Part shown: one piece after another, positions 6,409 to 12,040 of the stretch
How positions within the stretch are numbered: the first letter of the stretch is position 1
How the letters are laid out: the number at the start of each line of letters is the position of its first letter
DNA from: Sphingomonadales bacterium
Lineage (GTDB): Bacteria; Pseudomonadota; Alphaproteobacteria; Sphingomonadales; Sphingomonadaceae
DNA: 12,040 bases
Assembly (NCBI GenBank): GCA_025360285.1
Contig: JANYCM010000387.1
Location: 1-12,040, forward strand
Direction of reading: 5' to 3'
Program-made: the position numbers and the translations under genes
Notes under the pieces: model-generated
What the model saw: only the letters and a program-made list of their open reading frames with translations
Told to the model about the DNA's origin: nothing
Databases searched by the model: none

Positions 6409-9400
6409 GCCGGGCGACCGCGGGCGGCGGGGCGGCGGCCGTCCTGATGAAGGGTTGGCCGCGTGGTGGTTGCATCATTGGCCGGCGGCTCGATGGCGGC
6501 TGTCAGGCAATGGCTGGCGGCGGAGGTGCAATAATAATGGCCCTGCACCGGCACTGTACCATCGGGCCGCACATCCAGATCGATGATGGCGCGCACATAG
6601 GCGCGGCCGCGGATGAATTCGGCGATGGCGTGCTTGCGGTAATAATTCGCCGGCCGGCGCGGGAAACGCGCATCGGGCCAGGGCGACAGCCAGGCGATGA
6701 GATCGGACTGCAATGTGTCGATCCAGAAGGCGCTGGTTTCGCCATCATCGAACGCCAAAGTCGCCGTCACTTGCAGGCGCAGCCAGGGCGGGTTCGACAC
6801 CTGGGGTTCGGCAAAGGCGCTGGTGATGGCTTCGAGCAGCGTCTTGATTTCGGACAATATGCCGGGATCGACAACCGGCACGCTGGGATCGGTGACATTC
6901 GGCGTGCGCGGCCCGGCAACGACGACGACCCAGATCTTGCCGGCCGCCGCCGCCCCCGTCACCGCATCGGTCGCCGGCACGATCGCCACCTGCCACAGCA
7001 TCGGCACGGCTTCGAGGATGATCCGGGCATAATCCCATTGATCGACGGCAAAGCCCTTGTGGCGGGTGCGTTCCGCCAGCCACAGATGCAGGTCCGGACC
7101 GATGGCGGGCGGCCGGCCGCCGATCGAGGCCTGCGGCTGATCAATGGTGGCGATGCCGGCGAGACTGGCATTGGCCTTGCTGATCGATCCCGGCGGCAGC
7201 GGGACGCCCAATGTCGCCGCGCCGCCCGGCCCGATCCAGCGGCTGTTCACCGCATTGGCGATGATCGCGGTGACATTGGGCACATTGGCGATATCATCGC
7301 CGGTGCTGATGCGCAGCCGCGGCGGCTGCACGGCGGTCTTGTCGGCGGTCAGCGCCAGCGTGATGACCCCGGTGCGGGCCATGCCGTCGGTGCCATCGGC
7401 AAGGACATCGACATCGATCCAGCGGTCGGCCAATTGCTGTTGCCAGGCCAAATTCGGCGGCGTCTGCCACCAGCCATTGGGGCCGGCGGCGAGTTCGACC
7501 AGCAGCGAGACCTGCGGCACCGCCGCCGACAATTGGATCATCAGCGTCGATTTCGGGGCCGCGACAGGCAGCAATTCGGGCGCTGTAACGGCGGATTGCG
7601 GCACCAGCGGCACCGGCTGACTGACCGGCGCCAGCCACGGCCGTGTGACATTGAAGGGTTGCAGGTGGCGAAAGGCCAGTGCCGCGCCGTGCCGGTGCGG
7701 CGGTGACGCGGCGCCATCGGCCGTGGGTTCGGCCGGCGGCGGGCTGGCGATCGGTTGCGCCTGCGACGGGCGTTGGGCCATATTACCCGTGTCGGCATGG
7801 TGGACAAATGTGGGTTCGGCGGCGATTTGCACCGCCTGCACCGGGCTGGCCGGCGCTTCATCGATATCGCCGCTGGCGGTGGCGACGACGGTGATGCTGG
7901 CGAGGGCGCTGGCGGTGTAATTCACCGTCACCGCCGTCGCCATCGGCAGCCAGGGCGGATTGGGCATGACGACGCTGGTCGGCGTCGGGGCGGGCGTGGC
8001 CTGGCCGCCGGTGCTGCCGATCAGGCCCTGCACCTGCTGGATCGCCGCCGCCATCTGCGGCCGCGCCACTGCCGCGGGCTGGCCTTTGCTGGCGCCGTGC
8101 GCCGTGCGCAGCATGTCGGCGGCCTGGAGCAGCGTTTGCGACCGGCTGGCGGCGCTGGCCCCGGACCCGGCATCGGGCATGTGATCGGTCAGCCAGGCGG
8201 TCAGCCGGTCGGACACGCCGCCATCGGTGATGCCATGCCACCATTGGCCGATGCGGGTGAAAAGCGCTTTGATGCTGCCGAAAATCCCGCTGACCGCCGC
8301 CCCGGCGAGCGCCGCCTCCAGCCCGGCCGGCGACAGGCCGCCCATTGCCACCGCCTGGCGGGCGGCGGCCAGCGCATCGCCGGTCAGCGCCGCAATCGCC
8401 TGTTCGATGGCCCCGGCGATGCCGCTGGCATAGCTGGCGGCCGGGGCGCTGGCATTGACGGCGGCGGCATTGGCGACCTGGCCCAGGGCACCGGCGGCGG
8501 CGCTGGCGGTGGTGCTGCGCATCTGGCTGGCCAGCGCGCTGCTCTGGGCGATCGAGGCGGCCATCAAATTGCTGGAATAGAGAATATTGCCAAAGGCATA
8601 GCTGGGGGCGACGAGTGTGAGCAGCAGTGCGCTGGTCGCCGGGTCATAATAGGCGGGGACGTTTGCCACCGGGGCGATGCCGGTGACGGTGAGCAGCGAG
8701 GTCGGCAGCACGGGCGCGGCGACGGCCGGGGCGGGATTGAGGGGCGGCGGCGTTACCTCGGTGGCGGGCGCTGTCTGGAACAGCGCAATCGGTGCGGTGC
8801 CGGCGGCGGTCCAGAAGCCGGGGTTGAGCAGGCTGAAACTGGCCTGGAAACTGGCATTGTCGAACAACGGCGGCGCGTTCGGGTCAGTCGTCTTGTTGCC
8901 ATCGGCATCGATGACATAGCCCTGATAATAGCCCTGGAAGCCGGTCGTCGTCACCGGCAGCCCAGCCCAGGCGATGCTGACCGACAGGCTGGCCAGCGGC
9001 TTGACGAACAATTCGGCGGCGGTGAGGCGCAGCCGGCCATTCTGCACCGGCGGCGAGCCGAGCAGCGCGAAACTTTGCGTCGTGCTGGCCGGGCCGGCGG
9101 GGGTGGTGAGGGTGAGGCCAGTGAAGCCGGTGACGGTGACATCAAGGGCGATCTGCGCGATGTGCAGCGCCGACAGCAGTTGGAAGGAATTGGCGGCATC
9201 GCTGCTGCCGGGGGGCAAGGTCGCCGTGGTGAAGCGCACCGCCAGCGCCGGGGTGGTGCCATCATCCTCAAACTCACCGGGCGGCGCGGTGGCAACGCCG
9301 GCGGCGACGGGCGGCACGCTCGCCGGATCAGTGGCCAGCGCCACCAGCGGCGGCGCATCGGCGGGCAGGTTGATGGTGACGGTGAACAGCGTCGGCGTGT

Positions 9401-10748
9401 CCGGCGTATCGGCTGTCGGCGGCGTGACGCTGGCCTCGGTGACCTGGACCCAGACCGCCGCGCTGGAATAATAGAGCGCAAAGGCGCCGTGCAGGGTGGC
9501 GGCGATGACGCTGTTGCTGGCATCGGTCGGCGAGGCAGCGCTGTCGCCGGTGATCAGCGCCGTGGCGGCGTTCAGGCTGGCAGCGGTGAAGCTGAGGCCG
9601 ATGATGATCTGGCGGGCGCCGCCGGTCAGCATCAGCACCGGACTGGCGATGGTGAAGCCCAGGCTGGCCGGGGCCATGGTGACAGCGCCTGCCGGGCCGG
9701 GGCGGGCGGCGCCGAACAGCGGGAAGGCCTGGCGGGTTTCGCCGAAGAACGCCGCGAGATCGACGTCGCCGCTGAGCAGGCCGGCGAGCGTTGCCGGGCT
9801 TTCGGCGCTGGCAGCTATGCCGCGCACGACGGCAAGCCCGGTGACGCTGACGGGCACTACCGCCAGCGCGCTTTCGGTGGCGAAGTTGATCGGCAGGCCG
9901 GCCGCGTCATTGCCGGCCGAAAAGCTGCTGCCGCGTGGCAGCGAGACAAGGTCGAGATTGGGCTTGGGGGTGAAGGCGAGGAAGGCGGTGCTGGCTTCGG
10001 CGGCGAGGCGGTTCTGTTTGAGGATGTCGCTGAAATACCAATCGACCAGCCGGTGCGGGAAGTGGTTCAGCCGCTGCCGCACCTCGGCGAACAGCAGCAC
10101 AAAGGCATTGTACAGCGCCGCCTGGGGTTCATGGCCCGAGGTTTGCAGCGCGGCGGTCATGTCAGCCAGCGCCGTCACCATGCCGGCGTCGAGCGCGGCG
10201 ATGAGGGCGGCGAGGACATCGTCGATTATATCGTCAAGGCGCAGCGGCCAGGTGCCGCCGGGCGGATCGGGCGCGGCGCTGTGCAGCGCCGCCAGCGCGG
10301 CACCGAGCGGCGTGCCGCGGTGGCGGCGGGCGGCAGCGGCGATGATGGCCAGCGCGTCGGCCGGATTGCCATGGTCGCGGTGCAGGATGGCCAGCAGATC
10401 GGCGATGACGCGCAGCAGATCGGGCAGCAGCGCATCGCCGCCGGCGCGGATGTCGGCCAGCAGTCGGGCCAGACCCGCCTCGATGGCGGGCAGATCGACG
10501 GCGGCGTGGAGGGCGGCGGCAACGGCGGGGTCGCCGGCGAAGAACGCCGACCAATCGCCATCGGGCTGGTTGTTGAGATCATAGAAGCGGATGAGCGCGC
10601 CATATTGCGCCGCAAAGGCCAGCAGTTGCGCGATGCTGCGGCCATCGACGGCGATCTTTTCGGGCGCCGGGGCGCTGCGCCGCCGGTCCGCCTGGCTGGT
10701 CGCCCCATTCAGCAACCGGTCGACGGGGGGCAGGTCGGGCGCCATCAT
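6405..10748 (-). CDS. Baseplate J-like wedge protein (Afp11-like), unusually long
   Basis: This 1447-residue protein starts at MMAPDLPPVDRLL. The open frame continues 55 codons upstream to 10913, but that part is the gp25 gene read out of frame, and ATG at 10748 forms an ATGA overlap with the gp25 stop, so the shorter start is chosen. GGAGG at 10771-10775 is too far away (22 bases) to serve it well, which points to coupled translation. Residues 205-250 (ALYNAFVLLFAEVRQRLNHF, then LVDWYFSDILKQNRLA) and 265-290 (LPRGSSFSAGNDAAGLPINF) are typical of the Afp11 N-terminal region. The C-terminus has LIAWLSPWP and a following RAYVRAIIDLDV strand (about 1330-1385), also typical. An Ala-rich stretch near residues 720-850 (MAASIAQSSALASQM, AAAGALGQVANAAAV) and a Pro/Ala-rich region near 930-1090 make it longer than I would expect of Afp11 proteins. 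It would form the wedge ring around the spike. The ATGA overlap with the next gene suggests matched production of both wedge subunits. Confidence 0.87.
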   Translation of the reverse strand: MMAPDLPPVDRLLNGATSQADRRRSAPAPEKIAVDGRSIAQLLAFAAQYGALIRFYDLNNQPDGDWSAFFAGDPAVAAALHAAVDLPAIEAGLARLLADIRAGGDALLPDLLRVIADLLAILHRDHGNPADALAIIAAAARRHRGTPLGAALAALHSAAPDPPGGTWPLRLDDIIDDVLAALIAALDAGMVTALADMTAALQTSGHEPQAALYNAFVLLFAEVRQRLNHFPHRLVDWYFSDILKQNRLAAEASTAFLAFTPKPNLDLVSLPRGSSFSAGNDAAGLPINFATESALAVVPVSVTGLAVVRGIAASAESPATLAGLLSGDVDLAAFFGETRQAFPLFGAARPGPAGAVTMAPASLGFTIASPVLMLTGGARQIIIGLSFTAASLNAATALITGDSAASPTDASNSVIAATLHGAFALYYSSAAVWVQVTEASVTPPTADTPDTPTLFTVTINLPADAPPLVALATDPASVPPVAAGVATAPPGEFEDDGTTPALAVRFTTATLPPGSSDAANSFQLLSALHIAQIALDVTVTGFTGLTLTTPAGPASTTQSFALLGSPPVQNGRLRLTAAELFVKPLASLSVSIAWAGLPVTTTGFQGYYQGYVIDADGNKTTDPNAPPLFDNASFQASFSLLNPGFWTAAGTAPIALFQTAPATEVTPPPLNPAPAVAAPVLPTSLLTVTGIAPVANVPAYYDPATSALLLTLVAPSYAFGNILYSSNLMAASIAQSSALASQMRSTTASAAAGALGQVANAAAVNASAPAASYASGIAGAIEQAIAALTGDALAAARQAVAMGGLSPAGLEAALAGAAVSGIFGSIKALFTRIGQWWHGITDGGVSDRLTAWLTDHMPDAGSGASAASRSQTLLQAADMLRTAHGASKGQPAAVARPQMAAAIQQVQGLIGSTGGQATPAPTPTSVVMPNPPWLPMATAVTVNYTASALASITVVATASGDIDEAPASPVQAVQIAAEPTFVHHADTGNMAQRPSQAQPIASPPPAEPTADGAASPPHRHGAALAFRHLQPFNVTRPWLAPVSQPVPLVPQSAVTAPELLPVAAPKSTLMIQLSAAVPQVSLLVELAAGPNGWWQTPPNLAWQQQLADRWIDVDVLADGTDGMARTGVITLALTADKTAVQPPRLRISTGDDIANVPNVTAIIANAVNSRWIGPGGAATLGVPLPPGSISKANASLAGIATIDQPQASIGGRPPAIGPDLHLWLAERTRHKGFAVDQWDYARIILEAVPMLWQVAIVPATDAVTGAAAAGKIWVVVVAGPRTPNVTDPSVPVVDPGILSEIKTLLEAITSAFAEPQVSNPPWLRLQVTATLAFDDGETSAFWIDTLQSDLIAWLSPWPDARFPRRPANYYRKHAIAEFIRGRAYVRAIIDLDVRPDGTVPVQGHYYCTSAASHCLTAAIEPPANDATTTRPTLHQDGRRPAARGRPA

Positions 10749-11206
10749 GCGGGCGGCGACGGCAAGCTCGCCTCCAGCAGATAATAGGGGAAGACCAGAT
10801 TGCTGCGGGCGTTGGTCTCGCGGATGGTATATTCGATGTTGATCTCGATCCAGCCGGTGTCGCCGGTGGAATTGGTGACCGTGACATTGTCGAGCGTCAC
10901 ACGCGGTTCCCATTCGGTGATCGACCGCGTCACCATCAGCGCGATTTCATTGGCGGTGGTGGTCGAAAGGCTGGCGAACAATTTCGAAATCAGGTCGCAG
11001 CCAAAGCCCGGCACCATGATGCGTTCGCCAAGGCTGGTGGACAGGATGATCCACAGGCTTTGCATGATGTCGGTATCGGCGCTGGCCATGATCACCGCCG
11101 CCGCCTGGCGATCAAAGGTCGGCGGAAAGCTCCAGCCGCGGCCGCGAAATGCCGGATAGACGGCATTGGCGGCGAGCGCCTGGGCTTCGGATTTCGTAAT
11201 CTTCAT
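10745..11206 (-). CDS. gpW/gp25-family baseplate wedge protein (Afp9-like)
   Basis: The 153-residue size is normal for the family. GWSFPPTF at 24-31 and DIMQSLWIILSTSLGERIMV at 46-65, followed by PGFGCDL (66-72), are the signature of gp25-like wedge proteins, including the GER motif. These are structural proteins, related to T4 gp25, that connect the baseplate to the first sheath ring and help trigger sheath assembly. The C-terminal half predicts the usual alternating strands (WIEINIEYTI). The gene starts 10 bases after the spike gene's stop with only a weak ribosome binding site, and its TGA overlaps the next ATG in ATGA. In many eCIS loci a PAAR gene lies next to this one; none is present here. 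Confidence 0.96.
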   Translation of the reverse strand: MKITKSEAQALAANAVYPAFRGRGWSFPPTFDRQAAAVIMASADTDIMQSLWIILSTSLGERIMVPGFGCDLISKLFASLSTTTANEIALMVTRSITEWEPRVTLDNVTVTNSTGDTGWIEINIEYTIRETNARSNLVFPYYLLEASLPSPPA

Positions 11207-11216
11207 GGCCAGATTT

Positions 11217-12040
11217 TCATGGGTTGAGCGCGATGGGTTCGCCCTCCACCTTGATCGGGCCGGGCGAGCTGAACGCCATCGAGGCGGTGGCGGTGACGGT
11301 CAGGCTGGTCTTGGTCGATACGCTGATCGCCTGGCCGGCGCTGATGCTGATCTTGCCGGTGGCGGTGATATTGATGTCCGAAGCGCTGCTGATCGCGATG
11401 CCCTTGTCATCCATGGTGATGACATTGCCGTTCATGTCGGTCAGCGTGATCGCCTTGGTGCTGTCGTTGATGCTGATGCTCTGCTTGCCCGGCGTCGTCA
11501 GGGTGATCGCCTTGTCATCCTCGATGAAATCGATGTGGAGTTTCGATTTGGTCATGAAGCTTTTGATATTATTGGGTGCCGGGCTGTCGCCTGCCGTCGG
11601 CGGATAGGGCGGCGGCCGGGTTTTGCTATACAGGCTGCCCAGATACACCGGATAGCGCGGATCGCCATTCAGGAACGCCACCACCGCCTCGTCGCCGATT
11701 TCGGGGTAGAAATTGGCGCCGATGCCGACGGAGGCATAAAATGCCCCGAAGCGCGCCCATACCCCCACTCCGGGATCGGCCCCGAGCAGCGGGAGCGTCA
11801 CCAGCACGCGAAATTCACCGTCAGGGTCCTGGTTGATCTGCTGGACGATGCCGGTCTGCAAATTGGTCATCGGCGGCAGGCGGCCGGCGGCCCCCGGCGC
11901 GGCGATATGGGGCGCGGTGGCGGCGAACCAGCGCGGCGCCAGGCCGATTTCGACCGACGTGCGCCAGAGGCCTTCGGCCACCCGGTGATGCACCGCCGCG
12001 ACAAAGCCATTGCCGTCGAAACGATCGCCCAGCCCGGCCA
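11217..12040 (-). CDS. VgrG/gp5-like central spike protein (Afp8-like), C-terminal part; 5' end beyond window
   Basis: The visible 273 residues are open to the right edge. A GTG at 11993 is only internal, because the sequence before it (GLGDRFDGNGFVAA) continues the family pattern into HHRVAEGLWRTSVEIGLAP and WFA, which closes the gp27-like part of VgrG-type spikes. Visible residues 60-138 (TGIVQQINQDPDGEFRVLV, then YPEIGDEAVVAFLNGDPRYP) form the gp5-type OB fold. Residues 165-265 are short alternating strand repeats (KAITLTTPGKQSISI, DINITATGKISISAGQ), expected to wind as a trimeric beta-helix needle. The protein is the membrane-piercing spike at the baseplate centre. There is no lysozyme domain between the OB fold and the needle and no effector extension at the C-terminus, which ends shortly after the helix. 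It lies 10 bases before the gp25 gene. Confidence 0.94.
   Translation of the reverse strand, partial: AGLGDRFDGNGFVAAVHHRVAEGLWRTSVEIGLAPRWFAATAPHIAAPGAAGRLPPMTNLQTGIVQQINQDPDGEFRVLVTLPLLGADPGVGVWARFGAFYASVGIGANFYPEIGDEAVVAFLNGDPRYPVYLGSLYSKTRPPPYPPTAGDSPAPNNIKSFMTKSKLHIDFIEDDKAITLTTPGKQSISINDSTKAITLTDMNGNVITMDDKGIAISSASDINITATGKISISAGQAISVSTKTSLTVTATASMAFSSPGPIKVEGEPIALNP

Noticed and set aside
7755..10784. Very long plus-strand open frame (1009 codons)
   Set aside because: It is antisense to the Afp11-like gene, Gly/Arg/Gln-rich with no family motif, and is explained by high GC and third-position bias on the opposite strand. The same applies to the plus-strand frames at 2827-3834, 4585-5700 and 6447-7706.
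10749..10913. 55-codon N-terminal extension of the Afp11-like protein
   Set aside because: It reads through the end of the gp25 gene in another frame and looks random (Arg/His/Gln-rich). The ATGA overlap at 10745-10748 gives a better start.
11991..11993. GTG as the true start of the spike gene
   Set aside because: Residues before it (GLGDRFDGNGFVAA) continue the VgrG-type pattern and the frame stays open to the window edge, so this is an internal codon.
11217..12040. Type VI secretion VgrG rather than an eCIS spike
   Set aside because: The neighbours (Afp11/Afp12-type wedges, a DUF4157 protein and a CIS tape-measure protein) are eCIS hallmarks and no T6SS-specific gene (Tss membrane-complex component) is present.

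Overview
The window is one continuous minus-strand operon segment from the structural locus of an extracellular contractile injection system (eCIS; the Afp/PVC/MAC group of phage-tail-like particles). It holds six tightly packed genes, all transcribed from right to left. Both end genes run off the window. There is no RNA gene, insertion sequence, CRISPR array, terminator or non-coding stretch above about 10 bases. The DNA is strongly GC-rich with G/C-biased third positions over most of its length. That, with the protein style, suggests a proteobacterium, perhaps an alphaproteobacterium, but nothing here fixes the taxon.

In transcription order from the right edge: (1) the C-terminal part of a VgrG/gp5-like spike protein (Afp8 type); (2) a gpW/gp25 baseplate wedge protein (Afp9 type); (3) a large baseplate J-like protein (Afp11 type, 1447 aa after start correction); (4) a second wedge-type baseplate protein (Afp12 type) with a histidine-aspartate repeat, proline-rich linkers, an amphipathic helix and a C-terminal DUF1906 glycoside-hydrolase-like domain; (5) a DUF4157 'eCIS core' protein with an HEAWH motif, an unrecognised middle region and a C-terminal RanBP2-like zinc finger; (6) the N-terminal 470 codons of a CIS tape-measure protein (Afp14 type), which has no stop codon inside the window.

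Genes 2-3 and 3-4 overlap by ATGA, 4-5 overlap by 8 bases, and 5-6 are in the same frame, separated by one TAG and four codons, so translation is probably coupled throughout. The spike and wedge proteins would build the baseplate, the tape-measure protein would set tube length, and the DUF4157 protein is the best candidate for a loaded cargo. No PAAR tip gene (Afp10) or tail-fibre gene (Afp13) lies in its usual place. The sheath, tube, AAA+ ATPase and cap-terminator genes must lie outside the window if present.

The most unusual parts are the baseplate-DUF1906 fusion, which would place a peptidoglycan-related domain on the particle baseplate, and the DUF4157 protein whose C-terminus carries eukaryote-like features.
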